Assembly: GCF_002305855.1 (NCBI RefSeq)
Contig: NZ_CP022163.1
Coordinates: 3,720,292-3,784,291, forward strand
Direction of reading: 5' to 3'
DNA length: 64,000 nt
Source of the DNA: Melittangium boletus DSM 14713
GTDB taxonomy: Bacteria > Myxococcota > Myxococcia > Myxococcales > Myxococcaceae
This document shows, one piece after another, positions 17,310 to 25,384 of this stretch. The position numbers and the translations under genes are program-made. The notes beneath the pieces are model-generated. The model searched no databases. It was not told the DNA's origin and was given only the letters and a program-made list of their open reading frames with translations. Position 1 is the stretch's first letter. Every line of letters starts with the position of its first letter.

Positions 17310-18056
17310 TTAATCCTCGATTTCCGGCTGCCGCAAATCACCAAACGCGGTAACACCCGAGAAGGAAGCACCTCCCTCGCTTACATCTTCATGCTCAAGC
17401 GCGTGAAGAAAAGCATCGTCGTAGGGTCCTGTGTCCGCAGGGGTTTTCGTCGGCGCCTCAAGGGTCCGGCGGCGGAGCGAGCTAAGCGCCTCGCGCGCCT
17501 GTTGCATTTTCTTCGCGGAAAGCTTCATGGCAGGTACTGGAACAACCTTTTGAGGGGCCTGCGCCTTCCGAAAGTCCAAGACATCACCCGGCTCGATCTG
17601 CTGCATCGGTTCGGTTTCGAAGTAGACATGGGTCAGAAGGCCCGCTGTGTCGTCAGACCATTTACGTACGGCAGATTTCAGCGCAGAACTCACATACGTG
17701 GCCATTGAGTCGAGTAGACGCTCGACTGGTGGCTCGGACTTCAGGCGACGACCCCGATACACATGCCTATCGTCGCCGGAATACTTTGACTCGTAGGAGT
17801 TCTTATCGATCAACCTCATGGAGACAGCTTGGTCGATAGCCCCTAATGACTCGGAACAGTAAGGTCCAAAATGAACGAACCTCCATGTCCATCCCGTCAA
17901 TGTGACGCCTCCCATCCGGCGGGCGTAATAAAGATCGGCGAGGTACAAGAACTTCACGAGCCGCGTGGGTGTTAGTACCTCATCCCGTTCTGCGGCCCAG
18001 CTGCAAATGAGCTGGATGAGTGCTGGGATGTGCTCTGCGGAAAGGGCGCCAGCCAT
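17310..18056 (-). CDS. Panacea (SocA/DUF4065-like) domain protein, candidate antitoxin
   Basis: 248 residues. Residues about 8-75 (LIQLICSWAAERDEVLTPTR, then LVKFLYLADLYYARRMGG and FVHFGPYCSESLGAID) are a clear Panacea/DUF4065 signature. This is the domain of the GepA/SocA family found as the antitoxin core of PanAT systems. The remainder is less conserved, with a proline/lysine-rich linker around 170-215 that may contact the toxin. The ATG has AGGTGA 5 bases upstream, and TAATAT (minus strand, near 18066-18071) could be a -10 box. It is first in the operon, followed 6 bases on by the putative toxin, the usual antitoxin-first order. Confidence 0.8.
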   Translation of the reverse strand: MAGALSAEHIPALIQLICSWAAERDEVLTPTRLVKFLYLADLYYARRMGGVTLTGWTWRFVHFGPYCSESLGAIDQAVSMRLIDKNSYESKYSGDDRHVYRGRRLKSEPPVERLLDSMATYVSSALKSAVRKWSDDTAGLLTHVYFETEPMQQIEPGDVLDFRKAQAPQKVVPVPAMKLSAKKMQQAREALSSLRRRTLEAPTKTPADTGPYDDAFLHALEHEDVSEGGASFSGVTAFGDLRQPEIED

Positions 18057-18692
18057 CGGTCACCTAATATTACCATGCGGTCTGACAGCGCCACGGCAGG
18101 CAAGGAAGCATGCCCTTGGCACGTAGATCTCCGGCTTTCGGCTCCAGTCGGTCTTCATGGATGACCCGCTGGAAGAACTTGTCGATGGCTCCCTAGGCAC
18201 ACGTCGAGATAGATCACACCTGCTTACCCATTGTCGATCCTCACGAGCCCGAATTGCGGACAGCGGAAGATGCGAGGCGCCCTTCACTCAAAGGAGCAGG
18301 CCATTTCGCTCTTGGTCGGAGGACGACCTGTCGCCGTCGTTTAGATGCGCACAGAGCGCCCGTTGCAGGTAAGCATCGGAAACTACTTAAATGTGCTCAG
18401 TGCGTGGACCATGTCGGGAATCAGGCGCAGCGGCACGCCCCAACATGGGCAATTAGCCCATGGCCCCAGAGAACGAACGCGCACTCTCCAGGAGTACGTC
18501 CGCGAACATTGCTCCTTGCACTAGATAGGTGGAGTGTCCGCTAGCGCGCAGCACCCGGGCTCAAGATTGAACCCCTCCCGGACGAGGGCCTGCGCCCACA
18601 CGGCCCGGTCGTGGATGATGGCCGTGGAGAATGTGCCGGGGGGGCACATCCCGCGGAACCCACTCACGTCCGCCCCGACAGACGTCCGGCTC
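18057..18692. other. Non-coding, AT-richer intergenic region
   Basis: About 630 bases between the divergent Panacea antitoxin gene and the Ser/Thr kinase gene. Short open frames here (for example near 18157-18372 and 18254-18544) have no recognisable domain and low-complexity composition, so I leave them out. Base composition stays mixed until about 18530, which suggests the acquired segment holding the Panacea pair extends up to there. No IS ends, tRNA or clear repeats were found. Confidence 0.45.
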
Positions 18693-20546
18693 ATGTCCAT
18701 CCACGCTCAAAATCCCGCGCCTCGTCCGCCCGAGCCCGATCCCCTGTTGGGTGCGTGCCTGGGCAGCTTCCGGCTCACCCGCAAGCTGGACCAGGGCGGC
18801 ATGGGGGCCGTGTACCTGGGCGAGCACGTGGGCATTGGCAGCCGCGTGGCCATCAAGGTGCTCCACCCACGCCTGGCCACGTCGCCGCAGGTGCTGCGCC
18901 GCTTCCACACGGAGGCGCGCGCGGTGAACCTGATCGGCCACGAGAACATCGTCAGCGTCATCGACATCCAGCCCGCGCCGCCCCGGCCCTACCTCGTCAT
19001 GGAGTACCTGGAGGGCGAGCCCCTGTCGGCGCTGCTCGCCCGGGGCCCGGTGCACCCGGAGGTGGCCATCGCGCTGCTGTCGCAGGTGTGCGACGCGCTC
19101 GAGGCCACGCACGCGCGGGGCATCGTGCACCGGGACTTGAAGCCGGAGAACCTCTTCCTGGTGCGGCGAGGCCAGGGGCCCGCCTTCGTGAAGGTGCTCG
19201 ACTTCGGCGTCGCCAAGCTGCTGGACGCCGAGGAGCGCACCACGGACACGGCCGAGGGCGCCGTCATCGGCTCGGCGGACTACATGGCGCCGGAGCAGTC
19301 GCGGGCCGAGCCCGTGGATGGGCGCTCGGACCTGTACGCCCTGGGCGTCATCGCCTACCAGCTCGTCACCGGGCGGCTGCCCTTCGTGGAGAAGACGCTC
19401 ACGGCGCTGCTGCTCGCGCACCAGACGAAGCCGCCGCCGAGCCCCACCTCCGTGCGCGCCGAGGTGCCCCCCGCGCTCTCCAGCGTCATCCTCCGGGCGC
19501 TCGCGAAGGATCCGGAGAACCGCTACCCGAGCGCGTCGACGATGCGCGGAGCGCTCCAGGTGGCGCTCGCCCAGGGCTTCGCCCTGCCGGGGCCGGTGCG
19601 GACCCCGCCGCCGTTGTCGGCCTTCGTGCTGCGCCCCGCGCTGGCGCTGCCCGTGCGCGTGACGCGCCCGGAGCCGGGACTCCCGAGCGAGCGGCTGCGC
19701 TGCTCGGAGCTCACCCGCGCGGGCCTCTTCCTGTGCACCGAGCAGGGCCTGCCGCCCCTGCTGTCGCGGGTGACGGTGGCGCTGGAGCACCCGGACGGGG
19801 AGCTCGCGTGCGAGTGCGAGGTGGTGCGGCACGTGCGCCCGGACGAGGCGCGTGCCTGGGGCATGGCGCCCGGCTTCGGGGTGCAGCTCGTCTCCCCGTC
19901 CATCTCCTTCAAGGCGGCGGTGGCGCACCTGTTGCTCGGCCAGCCGCTGGACACGCTCAAGCCGCCCATCGATCCCGCCACCGAGGCCGAGGTGGAGCAG
20001 GTGCTCGCGCCCTACCGGGAGCGGGGCACGGAGGACCTGTACGCGGTGCTGGCGCTGCCGTGGGACAAGGACTGCGAGGAGCTGCGGCTGCGCGCGCACC
20101 GGGCACAAGGAGCGCTGGAGCGGCTGCGGGAGCGGCCCATCTCCCCGGTGCTGCGCGCCCGGGTGGACGCGGTGCTGGAGCGGGTGCGCAAGGCGGGCGA
20201 CACGCTGGGCCACCCCCGCCCCCGCGCCATGTACGACGCCGAGCGGGGCAACTTCCACGGGGTGGCGCGCTGTCTGGCCGCGGGGCTCACGCTCGCGCAA
20301 TTGGAGGAGCTGCGGCGCGACTTCCTCGCCCGCCACCCCCACACCTGGTCCTCCCTGCGCGCGCACCTCGCCCGGGCGGAGGCGGACCAGCGGGCGGGGC
20401 GGCTGGAGTTCGCGCGCGAGGCCTATGAGCGCGCCCTGCTGCTGGATCCGCTCAGCCTGGAGTTGCACCGGCACTACGTCTCCGTGTGTCGGGCACTGGG
20501 CACTTCGGGCCGGGGGGAGCCGGGAAACAAGGCCTCCGGGACGTAG
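18693..20546 (+). CDS. Ser/Thr protein kinase with PilZ-like domain and C-terminal J/TPR-like region
   Basis: 617 residues from ATG 18693, taken because the kinase domain starts about 25 residues later; upstream in-frame codons back to 18534 look non-coding. The kinase domain (about 25-300) has LDQGGMGAVYLGEHVG, AIKVL, HRDLKPEN (H146), DFGVAKLL and MAPEQ, so it should be active. Residues about 335-430 (RLRCSELTRAGLFLC ... GFGVQLVS) look like a PilZ domain, although the RxxxR c-di-GMP motif is not obvious. The end contains a DnaJ-like stretch (TEDLYAVLALPWDKDCEELR) and one TPR-like repeat (RLEFAREAYERALLLDPLSL). There is no transmembrane helix. The combination suggests cytoplasmic signalling, possibly second-messenger-linked. 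Confidence 0.85.
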   Translation: MSIHAQNPAPRPPEPDPLLGACLGSFRLTRKLDQGGMGAVYLGEHVGIGSRVAIKVLHPRLATSPQVLRRFHTEARAVNLIGHENIVSVIDIQPAPPRPYLVMEYLEGEPLSALLARGPVHPEVAIALLSQVCDALEATHARGIVHRDLKPENLFLVRRGQGPAFVKVLDFGVAKLLDAEERTTDTAEGAVIGSADYMAPEQSRAEPVDGRSDLYALGVIAYQLVTGRLPFVEKTLTALLLAHQTKPPPSPTSVRAEVPPALSSVILRALAKDPENRYPSASTMRGALQVALAQGFALPGPVRTPPPLSAFVLRPALALPVRVTRPEPGLPSERLRCSELTRAGLFLCTEQGLPPLLSRVTVALEHPDGELACECEVVRHVRPDEARAWGMAPGFGVQLVSPSISFKAAVAHLLLGQPLDTLKPPIDPATEAEVEQVLAPYRERGTEDLYAVLALPWDKDCEELRLRAHRAQGALERLRERPISPVLRARVDAVLERVRKAGDTLGHPRPRAMYDAERGNFHGVARCLAAGLTLAQLEELRRDFLARHPHTWSSLRAHLARAEADQRAGRLEFAREAYERALLLDPLSLELHRHYVSVCRALGTSGRGEPGNKASGT

Positions 20547-20598
20547 GTGAATTCGCGGAGAGAGCGGGTCCATGCTCTCCTCTCGGGCGAGAGGTGAC

Positions 20599-21300
20599 AT
20601 GACTCCCCCGCCCCCCGCATCTCCGCTCCTCGAGTCGATGCAACGCGTGGCGCCCTTCGTGGTGGCTTCCGGCCTCACGCCGCTCATCCCCGTGCCCTTC
20701 CTGGACGACTACGCGCTGCGCCGGGTGCGCGAGGACATGGTGCGGGAGCTGCTCGAGGAGCGCGGCCTCACCGCGCCCCGGGACACCGTGTCGCTGCTCG
20801 CCGGCCGCCATCCGCGCCAGGGCAGCCGCCTGCAACAATTCGCGGGCAAGGCGGCGCTGCTGCCCCTGCGGCTCGCCACGCGCAAGGGCTACCGCCGCGT
20901 CCTCACCGCCCTGTGGGTGAAGGACTGCGTGGACATGGCCTCCATCACCCTGCACCAGGGCCACCTGCTGCGCCACGCGCTCACGCGGGGGGATTTGACC
21001 CAGGACACCCTCGGCACCCCGGACGCCGCGCGCCGCGTGCACGCCGCCATCACCGCCGCCTGCCAGGAGGTGGACGCGCGCCCGGTGAACCAGGCCCTGC
21101 GCCGGCTCCTCGCGGGCAGCCGCCTGCTGCTCGATGCCCTGTCGCGCGCCCTGGACACCCCTCCAGAGGACGAGGCCCGCGAGCGCGCCTCCCTCGCCGC
21201 GCGACTGGCCGCCGCCCTCTGGGAGGAGCGGGGCTACTTCCTCGCCCTCGAGTCTCGTTACGAGAAGCACCTGGACGCCCCAAGTCACCCCCCGGATTAG
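20599..21300 (+). CDS. Hypothetical protein
   Basis: 233 residues. The ATG at 20599 is favoured by GAGAGGTG just upstream; an earlier ATG at 20572 would add nine residues. The N-terminal half has a semi-hydrophobic stretch (VAPFVVASGLTPLIPVPFLD) and a second (AALLPLRLATRKGYRRVLTA); the rest is Arg/Ala/Leu-rich and helical. It resembles myxobacterial proteins with a PIPFLDD-type motif that I cannot tie to a function. It follows the kinase gene by 52 bases in the same direction and may be co-transcribed. Confidence 0.65.
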   Translation: MTPPPPASPLLESMQRVAPFVVASGLTPLIPVPFLDDYALRRVREDMVRELLEERGLTAPRDTVSLLAGRHPRQGSRLQQFAGKAALLPLRLATRKGYRRVLTALWVKDCVDMASITLHQGHLLRHALTRGDLTQDTLGTPDAARRVHAAITAACQEVDARPVNQALRRLLAGSRLLLDALSRALDTPPEDEARERASLAARLAAALWEERGYFLALESRYEKHLDAPSHPPD

Positions 21301-21360
21301 AAACCCGCTATCCCCGCTCAACAATCTAATCACGTAAAACGCGGATTCATTGTAAGGTGT

Positions 21361-22242
21361 GTGCAACTCAACCCTTCCCCCCGGATGGGATACATCGTGG
21401 CCAACCTGATTGATGCCGTGCGTCTGGGAGACGTGTCCGTGGTGGAGGCGCTGCTCAAGCGGGAGCCGCGCGCGCTGGGCCGAGGAGACTCCCAGGGGAT
21501 GACTCCCCTCATGTGGGCGGCCTGGAATGGCGCGGTGGAGGTGGTGAAGCTGCTGCTATCGCAAGGGGCGGTGGCGTCGGTGAAGGACGCGCGGGGCGCC
21601 ACGGCGCTGATGCTGGCGGCGGAGCGGGGCCACCTGGAGGCGGCGCGGCAGCTCGTGTCGGGGGCGGACGCGGCGGAGCGGGGTGAGGCCCTGCGGCACG
21701 CGGTGGGCGCGGGGCAGCGCCTGGTGTCGTCCTGGCTGCTGGACGAGGCGGGCGCGGAGCTGGAGTACGGAGGAGAGGAGGGCAAGACGCCGCTCATCTG
21801 CGCCGTGCTGGGAGGCCACTCGGCGCTGGCGGACGAGCTGCTGCGGCGAGGCGCCTCGGTGGAAGCCCAGAGCACCCCCTTCCTGCCCTTCGAGAACCGG
21901 CGGGACTCCGGCTGGAGGCCGCTGCACTACGCGGCGGACCGGCGGCACGCGCTGCTGGTGCAGCAACTGCTCGACGCCCGGGCCCGCGTGGACGCGGCGA
22001 GCGGCGAGGGCACCACGCCCCTGATGCTGGCGGCGCTCCGGGGAGACGAGGACTCGGTGCGCGTGCTGCTGCTGGCGGGCGCCGATCCCCTGCGCCAGGA
22101 CTCGCGGGGCGCCACGGCCCTGTCCCTCTCGCGCATGCACGGCAAACCCCACGTCACGAGCCTGCTCGAGCGCCGCGCCGAGGAGCTCCCGCCCACGCGC
22201 GTGCCCCGGGACGACACCGCCCCGGACGAGCGCACCCGCTGA
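21361..22242 (+). CDS. Ankyrin-repeat protein
   Basis: 293 residues from GTG 21361 (AAGGTG a few bases upstream); ATG 21385 is an alternative. At least five ankyrin units are visible, including GMTPLMWAAWNGAVEVVKLL, GATALMLAAERGHLEAARQL, GKTPLICAVLGGHSALADEL, GWRPLHYAADRRHALLVQQL and GTTPLMLAALRGDEDSVRVL, each about 33 residues. The 60 bases upstream are AT-rich for this genome and probably hold its promoter. There is no signal peptide, so it is likely cytoplasmic with a protein-binding role; the partner is unknown. Confidence 0.88.
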   Translation: MQLNPSPRMGYIVANLIDAVRLGDVSVVEALLKREPRALGRGDSQGMTPLMWAAWNGAVEVVKLLLSQGAVASVKDARGATALMLAAERGHLEAARQLVSGADAAERGEALRHAVGAGQRLVSSWLLDEAGAELEYGGEEGKTPLICAVLGGHSALADELLRRGASVEAQSTPFLPFENRRDSGWRPLHYAADRRHALLVQQLLDARARVDAASGEGTTPLMLAALRGDEDSVRVLLLAGADPLRQDSRGATALSLSRMHGKPHVTSLLERRAEELPPTRVPRDDTAPDERTR

Positions 22243-22251
22243 GCCGGGACG

Positions 22252-22788
22252 TCAGTGAATCAGTCCGCCCGGGCCGTCCTCGTCGTCCGGGGGCGGGCGG
22301 GTGACGCGCGCCATCGCCTCCTTGAAGTACTCGAGCGAGCGGCGCAGCCGGGCATCCATCTCCACCGAGGGGCTGTCCGCGCGCGCCAGGCACAGCGTCA
22401 CCGCGCGGCCCGTCAGCGGCTCGTCGCCGGGCTCCAGCACCGTTTCCTCGGCGGCGCCGAACACCAGCCAGTCCCGGCGCCAGAGCGCGTCCAGCTCGTG
22501 GCCGAAGTACTCCTCCATCTCCTCGCGCAGCGGCTCGGGCAGCCCCGGCACGTCGCAGAACTCCACGCAGTCGCGCAGGAAGCGCGCCACCAGGGCGTCC
22601 TCCTCCGAGTCCGCCTCGTCCCGCTGGGGCGCCTCATGGGAGAAGTTGCACGCCATCGCGCCGTCGAGCAGCCGCGCCAGGTCCTCCCCGCACGTCACCA
22701 GCCCCAACCGCGGCGCTTCCTCCACCGCCCCGTCCTGGCGCAGGAACGCCTCCCCCGCCAGCGTGTCGTGTCTCTTGCCCTTGCCCAA
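22252..22788 (-). CDS. Hypothetical acidic protein
   Basis: 178 residues, acidic and soluble, starting MGKGKRHDTLAGEAFLRQDG. It contains DSEEDALVARFLRDCVEFCD and MEEYFGHELDALWRRDWLVF, with no domain I recognise. No signal peptide or membrane helix is seen. The gene converges on the ankyrin gene with 9 bases between stops. The open frame with normal GC3 bias is the main support. Confidence 0.6.
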   Translation of the reverse strand: MGKGKRHDTLAGEAFLRQDGAVEEAPRLGLVTCGEDLARLLDGAMACNFSHEAPQRDEADSEEDALVARFLRDCVEFCDVPGLPEPLREEMEEYFGHELDALWRRDWLVFGAAEETVLEPGDEPLTGRAVTLCLARADSPSVEMDARLRRSLEYFKEAMARVTRPPPDDEDGPGGLIH

Positions 22789-22986
22789 CGTTCCCCTCCC
22801 GGAAGCCCAACCCCAGGCCCTCCAGAGTACAGGGCCCCTCCCACGCGGTCAGCCCCTTTTGCGCACACCCGGGACGCCGCCCGGGGCGGACACTTCCGGG
22901 AAATCGAGCGGGAAGAGGAAACTTCCTTTCACCCCTTACGAAAATAGGAGCAGTTGGTCCCCCTTCGACAAGGTGAGTCAGCCCCC

Positions 22987-23901
22987 ATGGTCGCCATTTC
23001 CCGCGCCGCCCCCTCCACCGCCCTCCGCACCACCGCGGCCGCCTCCAACCCCGTCCTGCGCGAGGGGGCCAAGGGCGCCTCCGTCACCGCCCTGCAGAAC
23101 AAGCTCAAGGCGGCCGGCTTCAACCCGGGCGCGGTGGACGGCGCCTTCGGCCCCAAGACGGCCGCCGCGGTGAAGGCCTTCCAGAAGGCGCGTGGCCTCG
23201 AGGCCGACGGCATCGTCGGCCCCAAGACGTGGAGCGCCCTCAACAGCGTGGGCGCCTCCTCGGGCGGCTCCGGCCCCACCCTCAAGAAGGGCGCCACGGG
23301 CGAGGCCGTCCGCGCGCTGCAGAACCGCCTCAACGCGCTCGGCCACAACGTGGGCGCCGCGGACGGCGCCTTCGGCCCCAAGACGGAAGCGGCCGTGAAG
23401 TCCTTCCAGCGCGCCCACGGCCTCACCGCCGACGGCATCGTCGGCCCCAAGACGTGGGACAAGCTGGGCATCAAGGTGAGCGGCGGCTCCGGCACCACCC
23501 CCGCCCCCGGCGGCGGCCGCACCGTCACCGGCTACGTCAACGGCGCGCCGCGTCAAATCACCCTGTCCAAGATTCCCAACGGCAAGGAGATGCGCTCGGA
23601 CGCGGCGGCCGCCTTCAACCGCATGCACGCCGCGGCGGCCCGCGCCGGCATCAACCTGCACGTCAACAGCGGCTTCCGCTCCATGGCCGAGCAGCAGGAG
23701 CTCTACCGCAAGTACCTCAACGGCACCGGCAACCTCGCCGCCAAGCCCGGCTACTCCAACCACCAGGGCGGCATCGCCGTGGACATCAACGTCGGCGGCA
23801 CCGGCACCGCCACCTACAAGTGGCTGGCCGCCCACGGCGCCGAGTACGGCTTCAAGCGCACCGTGCCCTCCGAGCCCTGGCACTGGGAGTACCGGCCCTG
23901 A
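22987..23901 (+). CDS. Cell-wall peptidase: two peptidoglycan-binding domains plus VanY-type D,D-carboxypeptidase
   Basis: 304 residues from ATG 22987, with AAGGTGAG upstream; a TTG at 22954 would add 11 residues. Two PG_binding_1 domains (about 25-90 and 100-165) are near copies, each with DGAFGPKT and [10 protein letters not shown], repeated at a 225-base (75-codon) offset. The C-terminal M15B/VanY domain (about 185-304) has [17 protein letters not shown] (the SxHxxGxAxD zinc motif) and the terminal WHWEY. It should trim D-Ala or D,D-bonds in peptidoglycan. No classical signal peptide is evident, so export may use another route. Confidence 0.88.
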   Translation: MVAISRAAPSTALRTTAAASNPVLREGAKGASVTALQNKLKAAGFNPGAVDGAFGPKTAAAVKAFQKARGLEADGIVGPKTWSALNSVGASSGGSGPTLKKGATGEAVRALQNRLNALGHNVGAADGAFGPKTEAAVKSFQRAHGLTADGIVGPKTWDKLGIKVSGGSGTTPAPGGGRTVTGYVNGAPRQITLSKIPNGKEMRSDAAAAFNRMHAAAARAGINLHVNSGFRSMAEQQELYRKYLNGTGNLAAKPGYSNHQGGIAVDINVGGTGTATYKWLAAHGAEYGFKRTVPSEPWHWEYRP

Positions 23902-23918
23902 GCCGCTGTCCGCGAAAC

Positions 23919-23946
23919 GGACACCCCGTGTCCTGACCCAGGACAC
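23919..23946 (+). terminator. Mutually exclusive hairpins after the peptidase gene
   Basis: GTGTCCTG (23928-23935) pairs with CAGGACAC (23939-23946), while an upstream GGACAC (23919-23924) can pair with the same GTGTCC (23928-23933). The three-part arrangement lies 18 bases after the stop. A terminator is the simple reading; no T-run follows. Confidence 0.35.
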
Positions 23947-24004
23947 CCCCCGGGGCGGCGCAACCCCTCGGTTTTCGTGAAGTCTCAGTTTCTTGGAGTT
24001 CCCA

Positions 24005-24024
24005 GTGGAGCATCCATGCTCCAC
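24005..24024. promoter_or_regulatory. Palindrome upstream of the sigma-54-type promoter, candidate activator site
   Basis: Perfect inverted repeat with arms GTGGAGCAT (24005-24013) and ATGCTCCAC (24016-24024), separated by 2 bases. It sits roughly 80-100 bases upstream of the predicted transcription start of the lipase operon, the distance expected for an enhancer-binding protein. No palindrome of this quality is seen in the rest of this intergenic region. Confidence 0.45.
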
Positions 24025-24075
24025 TCGGGGTCGGGTGACGCGATGCGTCGTCCTGGAAGGGCCAACGCCAGGGGT

Positions 24076-24092
24076 CTGGCGTGGGAATTGCT
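24076..24092 (+). promoter_or_regulatory. Sigma-54-type (-24/-12) promoter of the lipase-foldase operon
   Basis: CTGGCGTG at 24076-24083 and TTGCT at 24088-24092 match the consensus YTGGCACG-N4-TTGCW at all core positions except two. The invariant GG (24078-24079) and GC (24090-24091) are separated by exactly 10 bases. Transcription would start near 24103, giving a leader of about 110 bases before the lipase ATG. Confidence 0.55.
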
Positions 24093-24213
24093 CGGGTGCC
24101 GGACGCCCATCCCGACCCGGCGTCCCCGAGCACCCCACCGCAATCCCAGCCACGCCTCCGCTCCCCGGAGGACAGTCACCCTGTCCCGGGGGGCTCCCCA
24201 AGGAGCTGTCCGC

Positions 24214-25317
24214 ATGAAGAAGCACCTGTCCACCCTCCTGCTGGCGCTGTGCGCGCTCGGCCTCGGTACCGAGGCCCAGGCGGGAGCCTCCAAGACGACA
24301 TACCCGGTCGTGTTCGCCCACGGCCTGGGCGGATTCGACGATCTGCTCGGCTACAACTACTGGGGCGACGACTACGGCATGTTCGTCGGCACCACGTGCA
24401 AGTCCGCTTGGATCTGCAACGACGACCTCGACTACAACCAGCAGTCGTTCGCCGCCGCCGTGCAGCCCATGCAGAACTCCGAGGTGCGGGGCCTGGACCT
24501 GGCCAACGACATCGAGGGCTACATGGCGAGCGTGGGCGCCAGCCGGGTGAACCTCATCGGCCACTCGCAGGGCGGCCTGGACGCGCGCAAGGCGGCCAAG
24601 GTGCTCTACCAGCGCAAGGGCTACACCGTGGTGTCGGTGATGGTGAGCGTGTCCTCGCCCCACCGCGGCTCGCCCGTGGCCAAGTACATCCTGGACTTGA
24701 AGCCCGGCGTCACCAGCGTCATCGCCGCCCTGGCCGAGTACTACGGCGACATCGTCTACGGGCCGGGCAATGACGGCTACGCCGCCGCCAAGCAGCTCGT
24801 CTACAACGACTACAGCGCCAGCGACGGCATCACCACGGGCACCAAGGCCTTCAACGTCAACAACCCCATCGATTCGCGCTACGCCTCGCGCTACGCCTCG
24901 TTGATGACGGCCCAGCGGGGCCTCAACGTCAATCCCGCGCTCTACCTGATCAAGGAATACATCTTCGACATCGACGGCAACGGCTACTGCGTGGATGACT
25001 GCGACAACGACGGCGCCGCGGGCAAGGGCAACGGCTACGCGGACGAGGACGATGACGACGGCATGGTCGGCATCAACTCGCAGCAGATGGGCTACCGGCT
25101 CAAGTACACCAACAACCCCTTCGTCTTCGATTCCATCGAGGACGACAAGAGCGTGCCCTACCTGAGCAACATCAACGCGCCCACCTCCCAGCAGATGACC
25201 TCCAGCTCGAGCGTCATCAACCAGGACCATGTGGACGTGGTGGGCGTGGGCCCGGACACCTTCGACGAGCCCGAGTTCTACGCCGCCATCTTCCAGTACA
25301 TCGGCAACCACGACTGA
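24214..25317 (+). CDS. Secreted triacylglycerol lipase
   Basis: 367 residues. The ATG at 24214 is supported by AAGGAG 8 bases upstream and opens a signal peptide (MKKHLSTLLLALCALGLGTE ending AQA). The mature protein starts near YPVVFAHGLGGFDDLLGYNY, the oxyanion-hole HG motif of family I lipases, and has the nucleophile elbow GHSQGG (LIGHSQGGLDARKAAKVL). A calcium-type loop, DIDGNGYCVDDCDNDG, and an acidic DEDDDDG stretch lie late in the protein. The catalytic His is probably in the QDHVDVVG segment. It should hydrolyse lipids outside the cell. The following gene looks like its foldase. Confidence 0.9.
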   Translation: MKKHLSTLLLALCALGLGTEAQAGASKTTYPVVFAHGLGGFDDLLGYNYWGDDYGMFVGTTCKSAWICNDDLDYNQQSFAAAVQPMQNSEVRGLDLANDIEGYMASVGASRVNLIGHSQGGLDARKAAKVLYQRKGYTVVSVMVSVSSPHRGSPVAKYILDLKPGVTSVIAALAEYYGDIVYGPGNDGYAAAKQLVYNDYSASDGITTGTKAFNVNNPIDSRYASRYASLMTAQRGLNVNPALYLIKEYIFDIDGNGYCVDDCDNDGAAGKGNGYADEDDDDGMVGINSQQMGYRLKYTNNPFVFDSIEDDKSVPYLSNINAPTSQQMTSSSSVINQDHVDVVGVGPDTFDEPEFYAAIFQYIGNHD

Positions 25318-25384
25318 GGCTCGGCACGCCTTCCGGGAGGCCCCCCATCGCGCGCGGGGGTCCTCCGGGAGTAGCCTTGGACCC

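Noticed and set aside
18157..18544. Short plus-strand frames between the Panacea pair and the kinase
   Set aside because: They have no domain, no ribosome site and no similarity to neighbouring proteins.
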